The notes: generated by a model from the letters alone, not told the origin. Shown: positions 45,541 to 53,207, counted from the first letter of the stretch. The stretch is DNA of 64,000 bases from Solwaraspora sp. WMMD406 (GCF_029626025.1 NZ_JARUBF010000001.1:1240001-1304000), one strand, 5' to 3'. Program-made: numbers and translations.

Positions 45541-45759
45541 ATGCCCGCCACCAAGTGGGAGAAGCTTGCTGACCACATTCGCGCTCAGGTCAAGAGCGGC
45601 GAGTTGCGGCCCGGCGACAAGCTTCCATCAACAGCCCAGCTCAAGGCCGAGCACAACGTCTCGGACTCGGTGATCCGCTACGCCATGCACGCCCTGCGCA
45701 CGGAGGGCCTTGTCGAGAGCGCTCATGGCGTTGGCGTCTTCGTCGCCGAACCAAAGTGA
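45541..45759 (+). CDS. GntR-type winged-helix regulator without effector domain
   Basis: A 72-residue protein that consists only of the GntR DNA-binding domain: KLADHIRAQVKSGELRPGDKLPS, a recognition helix in NVSDSVIRYAMHALRTEGLV and the beta-wing. ATG 45541 has AAGGAG 6 bases upstream. The lack of a ligand domain is typical of plasmid and integrative-element regulators (KorSA/TraR-like). It probably represses the divergent operon, and perhaps itself, through the palindrome at 45434-45453. Confidence 0.88.
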   Translation: MPATKWEKLADHIRAQVKSGELRPGDKLPSTAQLKAEHNVSDSVIRYAMHALRTEGLVESAHGVGVFVAEPK

Positions 45760-45786
45760 CTGCTTCCTGACACGACCGCCGTCACG

Positions 45787-46670
45787 GAGGCTTATTCAGC
45801 AGGCCTCCGACCCGCTACAGTAGACCCCCAATAAAAGGACGATCCGCTCTTCCGTAGGATGGAGTTACCACACAACATCACAAAGAAAAGCGGACCGCCG
45901 AACATGTATCATACCACTGGCTTCACCACGGACCAGATCCGCGACCTCTGCGTGCTGGTCCGAGCGGAATGCCAGGATCTGGATGTGGAGCCGTGGCCCC
46001 CGGTCCTTGGTCTCTACCGCGCTGTCGTCGTCGCGTTGACCTACATGCGTCGCAACCGCGTCCAAGCGGAGATCGCCGAAGCACACGGCGTCTCCCAGCC
46101 GACGATCTCGCGAGCGGTCACCGGCATCACCCCGGTCCTCGATCGCGTGCTGACGGAGTTCGTACCGACAGCCGACGACCTCAGCCCGACCGACCAGTAC
46201 ATCGTCGACGGCACCCTGCTTCCCTGCTGGTCATGGCGCACGCACCGCTGTCTGTACTCCGGCAAGCACAAGACCACGGGCATGAGCGTCCAGGTCGCCT
46301 GCACCCTCGACGGCGCGCTCGCCTGGATCTCCGATCCCGTCACCGGCAACCACCACGACTCGTACGCGATCAACGACACCGGGGTCCTCGTCACCCTGAA
46401 TCCCGGAGACTGGATCGGTGACAAGGGCTACGTCGGCAACGGCATGATCACCCCGTACAAGAAGCCCAAAGGTGGCGAGCTCGCGGAATGGCAGAAGGAA
46501 TACAACAGGCAGGTCAACAAGATCCGCTGGGTTGTGGAACAGGTCGTCGCGAACCTGAAGACATGGCGGATCCTGCACACCGACTACCGCAGACCGCTCG
46601 CGACCTTCACAGAAACGATCTCCTGTGTTATCGGGTTGCACTTCTACAGGATGGCCTGTGAATAGACCTC
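45787..46670 (+). mobile_element. IS5-family insertion sequence, 884 bp
   Basis: Imperfect terminal inverted repeats are seen: left GAGGCTTATTCAGCAGGCC (45787-45805) and right, read inward, GAGGTCTATTCACAGGCC (46670-46653). The trinucleotide ACG flanks both ends (45784-45786 and 46671-46673), a likely target duplication. One intact transposase gene lies inside, with its stop codon within the right repeat, as in compact IS5-family elements. It sits between the mini-GntR gene and the four-gene helical operon. Confidence 0.82.
45859..46665 (+). CDS. IS5-family DDE transposase
   Basis: A 268-residue transposase: an HTH_Tnp_4-type domain (about 70-100, RRNRVQAEIAEAHGVSQPTISRAV) and a DDE_Tnp_4 nuclease domain. 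The catalytic acids are expected in IVDGTLLPCW (first Asp), IGDKGYVGNG (second Asp) and the C-terminal Glu of VVEQVVANLK. The gene is full-length for the family, so the element may be active. ATG 45859 is used; the internal ATG 45904, which begins MYHTTGF, may be the true start. Confidence 0.9.
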   Translation: MELPHNITKKSGPPNMYHTTGFTTDQIRDLCVLVRAECQDLDVEPWPPVLGLYRAVVVALTYMRRNRVQAEIAEAHGVSQPTISRAVTGITPVLDRVLTEFVPTADDLSPTDQYIVDGTLLPCWSWRTHRCLYSGKHKTTGMSVQVACTLDGALAWISDPVTGNHHDSYAINDTGVLVTLNPGDWIGDKGYVGNGMITPYKKPKGGELAEWQKEYNRQVNKIRWVVEQVVANLKTWRILHTDYRRPLATFTETISCVIGLHFYRMACE

Positions 46671-46753
46671 ACGGTCGAAGTGGGGACCACCGCCTTCGAT
46701 AGGCTCAACGGGAGCGGGTGGATGTCGCGGCGTGACCTCGGGGAGGCGACAGG

Positions 46754-47017
46754 GTGTCCAGCATTCAAGAAGTCAAAGCAGGTCTGGCGCAGGCGGCCCA
46801 GCACGGCAACGCGACGACCCAACAGATCCGAGCCGCCACCGACGCGCTTGATCGGATGATCGCCGGCCTCCGCGCGGCGGCGGCTGGGTCCGGTCACCCG
46901 TTGATCGGTGAGGCCATCAGCCGCTGCGAACAGAGTAAACAGCACCTCGCAGACGCGGCCGGCCTCGTCCAGGGCGCAGGCGAAGCCACCCGGAACTACA
47001 GCGGAATGCTTGGCTGA
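46754..47017 (+). CDS. Small helical protein (DUF6244/ESX-like), gene 1 of a four-gene operon
   Basis: An 87-residue acidic all-alpha protein predicted to form a helical hairpin; it has no signal peptide and no clear WxG turn. It resembles small actinobacterial proteins classed as DUF6244. The size and helix-loop-helix pattern recall the WXG100/ESX fold, but the motif is missing, so that link is only a guess. GTG 46754 follows GGGGAGG. It is the first gene of a compact operon that starts 84 bases beyond the IS element. Confidence 0.65.
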   Translation: MSSIQEVKAGLAQAAQHGNATTQQIRAATDALDRMIAGLRAAAAGSGHPLIGEAISRCEQSKQHLADAAGLVQGAGEATRNYSGMLG

Positions 47018-47028
47018 GCGCGGCTGAC

Positions 47029-47286
47029 ATGAGTGTCGACGACATCAAGCGGGACCTTGACCGCGCCAAGACCTTGATGACGCAGGGCAGGGCTGGCTTC
47101 GAGGGGGCGGCAGAGACAGGCGAACGCGGTACCGCTTTGGCATTCGCGACGGTGAGTGACAGTGCTGACGGCGAGGTCATGAAAGCGGCGGCGGCCTTGA
47201 AGGCAGCCGATGACGAGGTCGTCCGAGTCCTAACGCGGGTCGAGGCCGCTTTAGGGTTAGCCGACGCCTATCGGAAAGCGCTCTGA
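47029..47286 (+). CDS. Small helical protein, gene 2 of a four-gene operon
   Basis: An 85-residue all-alpha protein of unknown function (VDDIKRDLDRAKTLMTQGR ...). It is about the same length as the first gene product and has a similar helix-turn-helix outline, so the two may pair as heterodimers, as ESX partners do. It begins 11 bases after gene 1 and its stop overlaps the start of gene 3 (TGATG). No WxG motif is present. Confidence 0.65.
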   Translation: MSVDDIKRDLDRAKTLMTQGRAGFEGAAETGERGTALAFATVSDSADGEVMKAAAALKAADDEVVRVLTRVEAALGLADAYRKAL

Positions 47287-47912
47287 TGTCCTCCAGTATG
47301 GAGCAGGTCATCGCCCAGATGCAGCAGGCCAAAGATCAACTTGCCGAAGCTGCTGTGCGAGCGATGCGGGCCAAGGGAGACTTCGACGAAGCGTACAAGC
47401 TGTATTTCCAGCTGTCCGAAGGATCGGCGAACCCGGATATCAGCCGCGCCGCTTCGGAAGCTCAGATCGCCGCTGCCAAAGCTGGCAGATATGCCAACCT
47501 CCTCGATCGAGCGCAGCGCCACTACCAGGCATACTTCGCAAAAGTAGCCCCAGCTGCTGGTTTCAAAGAACCGTCGGGCATGCCTTCAGGTGAAGAGTTG
47601 ATCTCCGACACCGACCGTAGGCGCCGCAGGCAGGATGCGCTCTGGAGTCGTCAGGTTCAGAAAGCAGACGACATCCAAGATTCCTTCACGAACGCCGAGT
47701 CGCACGCGAAGGCTGTGTTCAAGAGTCTCCCGGATCCACCGGGCGCTACTAGCTCGCATCCAGTGAAGGCCGATCCTTCGCCTGTTGCTGACCGTGTAGA
47801 GGTTGACAATCCGATCACTGCTGCGGCGATGGCAGCCGGTGCAATGGCGGTCGCCGCAAAATCAATCTGGCAAGGTGTCAAGAAACGTCGAGAAAGGAAG
47901 CGGGCGCAATGA
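47286..47912 (+). CDS. Coiled-coil protein with possible C-terminal membrane segment, gene 3
   Basis: A 208-residue protein. The first 100 residues are helical and coiled-coil-like (MEQVIAQMQQAKDQLAEAAV), the middle is polar with KRRRRQ-type clusters, and an Ala/Met-rich stretch (about 176-195, ITAAAMAAGAMAVAAKSIW) could lie in a membrane, followed by a very basic end (KKRRERKRAQ). The first part resembles a longer version of the ESX/LXG helical fold. It overlaps the genes on both sides (TGATG and ATGA), which shows strong translational coupling. Confidence 0.65.
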   Translation: MSSSMEQVIAQMQQAKDQLAEAAVRAMRAKGDFDEAYKLYFQLSEGSANPDISRAASEAQIAAAKAGRYANLLDRAQRHYQAYFAKVAPAAGFKEPSGMPSGEELISDTDRRRRRQDALWSRQVQKADDIQDSFTNAESHAKAVFKSLPDPPGATSSHPVKADPSPVADRVEVDNPITAAAMAAGAMAVAAKSIWQGVKKRRERKRAQ

Positions 47913-48337
47913 CCCTGCACCCCGAGTTGCCAATGTACATCCGGACTTTGGTCCGAGGTGAGCATGAGCTCAATGACGAAATCGAAGCGAGGTTGGATCG
48001 AGACGGCTGGGACGGATTCCCGCGCTTCCTCGCGTCCCTTTTCTTCATCGCCGTTGATCGTAGATTCAGTGAAAATGCTCCGTCTGTCGAAATTATCCGC
48101 TTCGTCGCGGCGCTTCGCGAGGACTTGAGTCATGGTGGCCCTGATATCGATCCGATCGGCGCTGAGTCTTTGATCAGGTCTGTACTTGACCCGGCTGTTG
48201 ATTATGATTTGAAGCCAGAGATGATTACTAAGGTTCAAGCCGCCACCATGTACAAGATATTTTCGGAGGGTGACCTATCCGACGCCGAACTCGACGAGAT
48301 CCTCGCCGAAGCGACCGAATTCGCCATGCAGGACTAA
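47909..48337 (+). CDS. Acidic helical protein, gene 4 of a four-gene operon
   Basis: A 142-residue acidic, soluble protein with no recognised family; it starts with ATGA overlap on gene 3. It has no nuclease or transferase motif. A small acidic last gene after helical secretion-like proteins is the typical place for an immunity protein or chaperone, but this is a guess. Codon usage becomes less GC-rich along this gene, marking the approach to the low-GC cassette. Confidence 0.6.
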   Translation: MTLHPELPMYIRTLVRGEHELNDEIEARLDRDGWDGFPRFLASLFFIAVDRRFSENAPSVEIIRFVAALREDLSHGGPDIDPIGAESLIRSVLDPAVDYDLKPEMITKVQAATMYKIFSEGDLSDAELDEILAEATEFAMQD

Positions 48338-48501
48338 GGTCCGCTGCGCCCTTCATCGGTGGCTGAAGATGGCTACAGCTGTTCGTCCCAGCGCGCGTCA
48401 ATGAGCTTTGGCCGTCTATCCCCGCTCGTGCGGCTCGATTGACGTTGTGTCAGAATCCAACCTCGTTCAGACATCGAAAGTGGCGTAGGTGTCAATTGTG
48501 G

Positions 48502-48626
48502 ATGGCAGAGTTCCGGCTCAGCATCACCAGGGCTCTAGCCGACCAGTTGGAAGCCACGCTGGAGTCGTTGGGGCCGCTTGACGAAGGCCAACCTGGAAGC
48601 GGTCGACCAGGTGTCTACACTACTAG
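48502..48626 (+). pseudogene. Possible 5' fragment of a gene cut by the MITE
   Basis: From ATG 48502, 41 codons of plausible protein (MAEFRLSITRALADQLEATL, then GPLDE...RPGVYTT) run straight into the left end of the miniature element, after which the sequence is no longer protein-like. The PGVY at the break recalls the start of a GIY-YIG nuclease domain, but too little is left to claim it. It may be a small nuclease gene disrupted by insertion. Confidence 0.3.
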
Positions 48627-48694
48627 GAGGGTTATTCAGGCTAACGTCGAGCATAAGCTTGACCTGCGGCGATGTACACGCCTGAATAACCCTC
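48627..48694. mobile_element. 68-bp MITE-like element with IS5-family ends
   Basis: GAGGGTTATTCAGGC (48627-48641) is exactly repeated in inverse at 48680-48694. Both ends are flanked by TAG (48624-48626 and 48695-48697), a likely 3-bp target duplication. The tips match the resident IS5-family element (GAGGCTTATTCAG) at 12 of 13 bases, so this is probably a non-autonomous derivative moved by that or a related transposase. Confidence 0.8.
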
Positions 48695-48957
48695 TAGGTC
48701 GAGCTGAACAGTTCGTGCGCCTCCGTCTGTGCGGCGCTCACTTGAAATGCGATGAGGGCGAGTGCGAACCGCTGATCTGCTGGGTCGTAGTCGCCACCCC
48801 ATGACTTCCTCGCGGCTTCTATTGAGCCGATGACGCTGGCTGGTTCCCGCTGACGATGCCGGCGACCAAGGAAGTATTTCTCAAAGTAGATCAGAGCATC
48901 GCGCACCTCGGCAGCCCGAACTTCCCGCCGGAAGCGCTCGATCGTGGAGCGCAGCAA
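48694..48957 (-). CDS. Hypothetical protein ending at the MITE boundary
   Basis: An 87-residue frame, with start TTG 48957 and no good ribosome site. Its composition looks real (IERFRREVRAAEVRDALIYF; YDPADQRFALALIAFQ). Its stop codon, TAG, is formed by the target duplication next to the MITE, so the insertion may have shortened the C-terminus. The start region has no ATG, and the frame continues upstream as unlikely sequence, so it may be a gene remnant. No family recognised. Confidence 0.4.
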   Translation of the reverse strand: MLRSTIERFRREVRAAEVRDALIYFEKYFLGRRHRQREPASVIGSIEAARKSWGGDYDPADQRFALALIAFQVSAAQTEAHELFSST

Positions 48958-49291
48958 AGCGCGAGCACTGCGTCGACTCGCGAGACAACCTCGGACATTA
49001 TTGCGGCGGCTCTTAGGACCTGTCCGAGAGCGGCAGCAAGATGCCTTACATCGATCTGCCGTTCGGGGTCTTGGCCATCGAGTATGCGGCGGACGAAAAA
49101 GTCAACAGTCCATAACGACCTGTGCAGGCCTTCTGAATTTTTGTCCCTGACTCCGCCGACTCGCGCGACGATCTTTGATCGTTCCTGGCAATTATTCCAG
49201 ATATCGCGAGCGCGAATCGGTGGGACCAGTCTAAGAAAGTACTTGGTCAGTGGTTCTTGTGCCCGTCATAAACCCGGGGTATCATGCAACC

Positions 49292-50479
49292 ATGACAATA
49301 AGCGTTGTGGACCTGTTTTCTGGTGGCGGGGGAGCCAGCGCCGGTTTTGCTGCGCACCCGGAATTCGCCGTGGTTGGTGCGGCAGATGCTCAATTCGGAA
49401 AGCCCAGTAGTCCAAAGGGTAGTTTGGCATGTAACGCGACTTACTTGGCAAATCTCGGGATAACTCCGGTTACGGCAGACCTTGGCCTTTCGACTCCGAA
49501 TGAGCTGGCCGAAAAAATGAGGCTTCGATCGTCGCCCCAGGTGCTTATATCCTGCCCGCCGTGCACGGGATTCTCGCGCACCTTAGCTAAGAACCACCTA
49601 CGCGATGACCCCAGAAACAGTCTGGTGCGACGTACCGCAATCTTTGTCAAGGAGTGGAGGCCTGCTGTACTGGTAATGGAGAACGCCAGAGAGCTTGTTA
49701 TGGGTCGGTTCAGAGACCATCTTTCACTGCTTGTTTCCGACCTTAAAGAGATGAATTACAATGTGCGTTACTCAACTCACTTTTTGAACAAGTTCGGCCT
49801 TCCTCAGAAACGAGAGCGGGCGCTGGTCATCGCAGCCAGGCGAGGGCTACCGCTCTTCTCGTTAGAAGATCTTTGGCGCGGTTTTGAAGTGGATATCAAA
49901 GCTACTCATGTGAGAAGAGCGATCTGGCACCTCCCTGAGCTCGACGAGGGCGAGGCCGATCCTGGAGATAAAGAGCATGCCTGCCCTCGATTCTCCAGTG
50001 AGCTTGCCCGGGCCCGGACCTGTTTGATCCCGAAGGATGGCGGGTCCTGGTTCGATCTCTCTCGTGCTGCGACGTCAAACAGTATTGAATTGCTGACTCC
50101 TACGATGCGCGATCGTCTCGAGAAAGGAAATCTGGGTAGCCATCCAGACGTCTATGGACGAATGTGGTGGGACCGGCCGGCGCCAACCATAAAGCGTGAA
50201 TGCTCACATGTTGGGAATGGACGATACACTCATCCAGAGCAGGATCGTTTATGCTCGGTCCGTGAGATGGCGATTCTCAACGGATTTCCATCTTCATACA
50301 GGTTTCTTGGGAGCATCAACAATATGTATCGGCACGTCGGGGATGCGGTGCCGCCCTTGATTAGCTACCAACTCGCTGGCTTAGTGAGCTGGATGATATC
50401 TGGGCGGAGGCCGGAGATGGATCAGTTGGTCATGCCCGGTACCCACTTGACTTCTGACGATATCCGAAGGCTGCCATGA
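49292..50479 (+). CDS. DNA (cytosine-5-)-methyltransferase
   Basis: A 395-residue C5 methyltransferase of a type II restriction-modification system. Motif I is DLFSGGGGASAGF, the catalytic Cys is in CPPCTGFSR (motif IV), ENARELV is motif VI, GLPQKRERALV is motif VIII and VGDAVPPLISYQLA is motif X. ATG 49292 is used because the family begins a few residues before motif I. The target recognition region lies about 215-310 and its site is not predictable. ATGA overlap couples it to the Vsr gene. Codons are AT-richer than the core genome, a sign of transfer. Confidence 0.95.
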   Translation: MTISVVDLFSGGGGASAGFAAHPEFAVVGAADAQFGKPSSPKGSLACNATYLANLGITPVTADLGLSTPNELAEKMRLRSSPQVLISCPPCTGFSRTLAKNHLRDDPRNSLVRRTAIFVKEWRPAVLVMENARELVMGRFRDHLSLLVSDLKEMNYNVRYSTHFLNKFGLPQKRERALVIAARRGLPLFSLEDLWRGFEVDIKATHVRRAIWHLPELDEGEADPGDKEHACPRFSSELARARTCLIPKDGGSWFDLSRAATSNSIELLTPTMRDRLEKGNLGSHPDVYGRMWWDRPAPTIKRECSHVGNGRYTHPEQDRLCSVREMAILNGFPSSYRFLGSINNMYRHVGDAVPPLISYQLAGLVSWMISGRRPEMDQLVMPGTHLTSDDIRRLP

Positions 50480-51156
50480 AGCCACCCGCAAGCTCGGCCG
50501 GTGTCTCTGATCGAATGCGCAAGCAGAAGTCATTCGATACGGAGTTGGAGTTGAGTCTGCGCCGTAAGCTTTATCAGCGTGGGTTGCGGTACCGTGTGCA
50601 TAGTCAGGCCGTTCCGGGTACGAGGCGAACGATCGACATAGCTTTTCTCTCCGCGAAGGTTGCCGTCTTCCTTGACGGATGCTTTTGGCATGGATGTCCA
50701 ATTCATGGCACCTCGCCGAAGGCCAATTCCAAATGGTGGGCGGACAAGATTAGCGAAAATCAGAGACGGGATGTCGATACCAATCGGCGGATGGAGAATG
50801 CCGGCTGGCTTGTGGTCCGTGTTTGGGGACACCAGGATCTAGAGAGAGCGGCTGCGGAGGTTGAAAGAATAGTTCGCGAGCGTCGACCTCTACGGAAGCC
50901 AGTCGAAGGTTCTGCGGATTCCGCATCACACGGAACTGTCTCTGCGTATCGCGGGTCCGGGTGTCGTTGTCAGGAATGCAAGTCTGCGAACGCGGTGTAT
51001 CAGCGACAATTGCGAAATAAGTATAGAAGTGAGGGTGGAAGGGGGCAACATGGTACGGACTACCGATACCGGACAGGCTGCCGTTGCGACGCTTGCAGAT
51101 CTGCTCACGCGGCTGAAGATCGGGCCTATCGAGAACGGCGAAGGCTGACCCTGTAA
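50476..51156 (+). CDS. Very short patch repair endonuclease with cysteine-rich C-terminal repeats
   Basis: A 226-residue protein. Residues 12-140 are a Vsr endonuclease (RMRKQKSFDTELELSLR, RTIDIAFLSAKVAVFLDGCFWHGCP, NQRRDVDTNRRMENAGW), which nicks next to T:G mismatches caused by deamination of 5-methylcytosine. The rest, unlike ordinary Vsr, has two repeats of about 35 residues, each HGT followed by a tyrosine segment and GCRCxxC+SA: one near 152-185, one near 192-224. These four-cysteine patterns look like small zinc modules known from actinobacterial and phage nucleases. ATG 50476 overlaps the methyltransferase stop. Confidence 0.93.
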   Translation: MKPPASSAGVSDRMRKQKSFDTELELSLRRKLYQRGLRYRVHSQAVPGTRRTIDIAFLSAKVAVFLDGCFWHGCPIHGTSPKANSKWWADKISENQRRDVDTNRRMENAGWLVVRVWGHQDLERAAAEVERIVRERRPLRKPVEGSADSASHGTVSAYRGSGCRCQECKSANAVYQRQLRNKYRSEGGRGQHGTDYRYRTGCRCDACRSAHAAEDRAYRERRRLTL

Positions 51157-51197
51157 CATTTACCCTCGCAGTACAGCGCTCGCGAGGAGTATTTTTA

Positions 51198-51971
51198 GTG
51201 CCAGATGATAGCCAGCGGTCTCGTCTTGTAGGGATTATCGAACAACTCCGCGATGTCCAGATCGGCAGGCTACTGCAGCTTGCCGAAGCCATTGCGACAC
51301 CCATTGCGTGTCGGATTGATGATAGGTCAATCATGGTGACCCCTGAGTTCGCCGACGAATTCGGGGCGAGGCTGAGCGTCCATCATGCGACACACAGCAA
51401 GCAGCTAGATCGTGTCGGCCTCGAGGACGCCCTGCGGGCTGCTTCTCGTGCGGCTGGTCGGCGTGTTAACGGTCCGATGGGCGCTACACGTCGGTTTATT
51501 GATGAGATTATCGATGGAGAGAAAGTCGCTATTAAGAGCACTGCAGCAAAGGATGTTAGCAAGAACTTCGTGCATATTAGCAAGATGTCCGAGGCGTCAT
51601 GGATCCAGGACGTGAGGGGTCCTCAGGCCAGGGAGGGTAGGACTAAGCAGCACTTTCGTGAATACATATCGGAGGTGGATCGTTTGATACAGATGCGGAC
51701 CATCCCGGATCGTGTTAGCTGGGTCTATCAGCTTGTTGAGATTCCAATGGAGCTTCTAAGTCCAATTTTGGAACTTGGGCGAGTGCATTTTGCGCCAGAT
51801 GGCCCTCGTATCGAGGTGTCCGACTCGCGAGGTCCGTGTCTTACGCTTATCTTGGATCGCAGTGACGCTAAAATTACTTTGAGTCGTATACCGCTGGTGC
51901 GGTGCCTCGTGCATGCGGAATGGACCTTGCCAAAGCGCGTCGGAGATGCCGGATTTGCAACGGACTCTTAG
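51198..51971 (+). CDS. Candidate type II restriction endonuclease
   Basis: A 257-residue protein not recognised by family. It directly follows the C5 methyltransferase and Vsr genes and shares their low-GC codon use, the usual place for the cognate restriction enzyme. FIDEIIDGEKVAIKSTAAKD (about 98-117) resembles a PD-(D/E)xK core: an acidic pair, then E-x-K (here VAIKST). GTG 51198 follows GAGGAG by about 10 bases. The assignment rests mainly on context. Confidence 0.6.
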   Translation: MPDDSQRSRLVGIIEQLRDVQIGRLLQLAEAIATPIACRIDDRSIMVTPEFADEFGARLSVHHATHSKQLDRVGLEDALRAASRAAGRRVNGPMGATRRFIDEIIDGEKVAIKSTAAKDVSKNFVHISKMSEASWIQDVRGPQAREGRTKQHFREYISEVDRLIQMRTIPDRVSWVYQLVEIPMELLSPILELGRVHFAPDGPRIEVSDSRGPCLTLILDRSDAKITLSRIPLVRCLVHAEWTLPKRVGDAGFATDS

Positions 51972-52100
51972 GTGCGGCGTACGGCAGGCGGCGGTTGCCT
52001 GGGTGGCACATGGCAGGGCGAGGAGCCAGAGGAGGTGGTGGCGTGTGACGGGCAGACTGGGGTATTCATCGTTCAGGTGGGATATCATCGCGTCGTGGCG

Positions 52101-52499
52101 ATGGATGATGGTGGGCAGTGTGTGACGGCGAACGTCGCGGCGGGGATGACGCCGGCTGTGGCGCTGTTCCGGTCGTTGGCCGACGAAACCCGGCTGCGGA
52201 TCGTACGGCGGCTCGCGGCCGGCGAAGCGCGGGTCGTGGACCTCACCGGCGCGCTCGGGCTGGCGCAGTCGACCGTGTCGAAGCACCTCGCCTGCCTGCG
52301 TGACTGCGGCCTGATCGACTACCGGGTCGAGGGGCGGCAGTCGTTCTACTCGCTGACCCGCCCCGAACTGATGGACCTGCTCCAAGCCGCCGAAGGGGTG
52401 CTGGCGGCCACCGGCGACGCCGTCGACCTCTGCCCGACGTACGGCACGGGTCCGGCGTACGGCAGCGGCACGACGAGCACGACGGCGCTGCCACGATGA
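52101..52499 (+). CDS. ArsR family metal sensor, CmtR-like
   Basis: A 132-residue winged-helix regulator. The recognition helix region holds KHLACLRDCGLIDY, whose two cysteines spaced CLRDC match the Cd/Pb-binding pair of mycobacterial CmtR, and a third cysteine (VDLCPTYG) lies in the C-terminal tail, as CmtR requires. It should release DNA when Cd(II) or Pb(II) binds. The neighbouring CDF exporter overlaps its stop codon (ATGA). ATG 52101 or GTG 52122 may be the start; neither has a strong ribosome site. Confidence 0.85.
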   Translation: MDDGGQCVTANVAAGMTPAVALFRSLADETRLRIVRRLAAGEARVVDLTGALGLAQSTVSKHLACLRDCGLIDYRVEGRQSFYSLTRPELMDLLQAAEGVLAATGDAVDLCPTYGTGPAYGSGTTSTTALPR

Positions 52500-53125
52500 G
52501 TGTCACCACGTCGACCCTGGCCCCGCAGCGGCGAGCCCGACTCAACCGGCGCAGCCTGCACCTGGCCTACGCCACCGCCGGCTACAACCTGCTCGAAGGC
52601 GTCGTCGCGGTCGCGGCCGGCGCGGCGGCCTCGTCGACCGCGCTGCTCGGCTTCGGCCTCGACTCCTTCATCGAGGTGTCCTCCGCGCTGGTGGTGATCT
52701 GGCAGTTCCGCTCCCGGCTGCCCGAGACCCGGGAACGGCTCGCGCTGCGGCTGATCGCAGTGTCGTTCTTCGCCCTCGCCGGATGGGTCGGCTTCGACGC
52801 GGCCCGGTCCCTGCTGGGCCAGGGCGAGGCGGCACCGTCCCCGGTCGGCATCGGGCTTGCCGCCGTCTCCGTGGTCGTGATGCCGCTGCTGGTCTGGGCC
52901 AAACGCCGTACCGGGCGGGAACTCGGCTCGGCGACCGTGGTCGCCGACTCCACCCAGACCCTGCTCTGCACCTACCTGTCCGCGATCCTGCTCGTCGGCC
53001 TGGTCCTCAACGCCTGGCTGGGCTGGGCGTGGGCCGACCCGATCGCCGGCCTGGTCATCGCCGCCGTCGCCGTACGCGAAGGGGTCGAAGCCTGGCGGGG
53101 CGAGCAGTGCGACGACTGCTGCTGA
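52496..53125 (+). CDS. CDF-type cation efflux protein lacking the cytosolic domain
   Basis: A 209-residue inner-membrane transporter with about six spans. The family signature lies in ALLGFGLDSFIEVSSALVV (about 50-68), with metal-binding acidic residues there and in VVADSTQTLLCT. It ends at CDDCC, a possible metal-binding tip, and lacks the usual C-terminal regulatory domain. It is translationally coupled to the CmtR-like regulator, so cadmium, lead or zinc efflux is the likely job. Confidence 0.88.
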   Translation: MSVTTSTLAPQRRARLNRRSLHLAYATAGYNLLEGVVAVAAGAAASSTALLGFGLDSFIEVSSALVVIWQFRSRLPETRERLALRLIAVSFFALAGWVGFDAARSLLGQGEAAPSPVGIGLAAVSVVVMPLLVWAKRRTGRELGSATVVADSTQTLLCTYLSAILLVGLVLNAWLGWAWADPIAGLVIAAVAVREGVEAWRGEQCDDCC

Positions 53126-53207
53126 GCGCGGAGTCCGGCGACGGCGGTGTGGTTGACTGGGTGAGACCGTACGCGGGGCGGCGTGAGCCGGAGGAGGTGG
53201 CGGCGCG

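Larger units (their letters stand above)
48338..49291. other. Degenerate low-GC region with a MITE
   Basis: About 950 bases without a clearly intact gene. It holds a possible broken plus-strand reading frame (48502-48626), a 68-bp miniature element (48627-48694), and a minus-strand reading frame (48694-48957). The rest (48958-49291) shows several frame-broken stretches with protein-like composition, for example a 24-codon frame from ATG 49041, but nothing that can be assigned. Confidence 0.6.

Noticed and set aside
46754-47286. True WXG100/ESAT-6 pair
   Set aside because: Lengths and helical character fit, but neither protein has the W-x-G turn, and no type VII secretion ATPase is near; described only as ESX-like.
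48439-48804. Continuous plus-strand reading frame across the MITE
   Set aside because: The frame passes through the 68-bp inverted-repeat element and its second half reads as the antisense of a more protein-like minus-strand frame; only the part before the element looks coding.
42721-52000. Complete integrative conjugative element with att sites
   Set aside because: No integrase, excisionase, tRNA gene or matching direct repeats at the borders were seen; it is treated as a mosaic accessory region.
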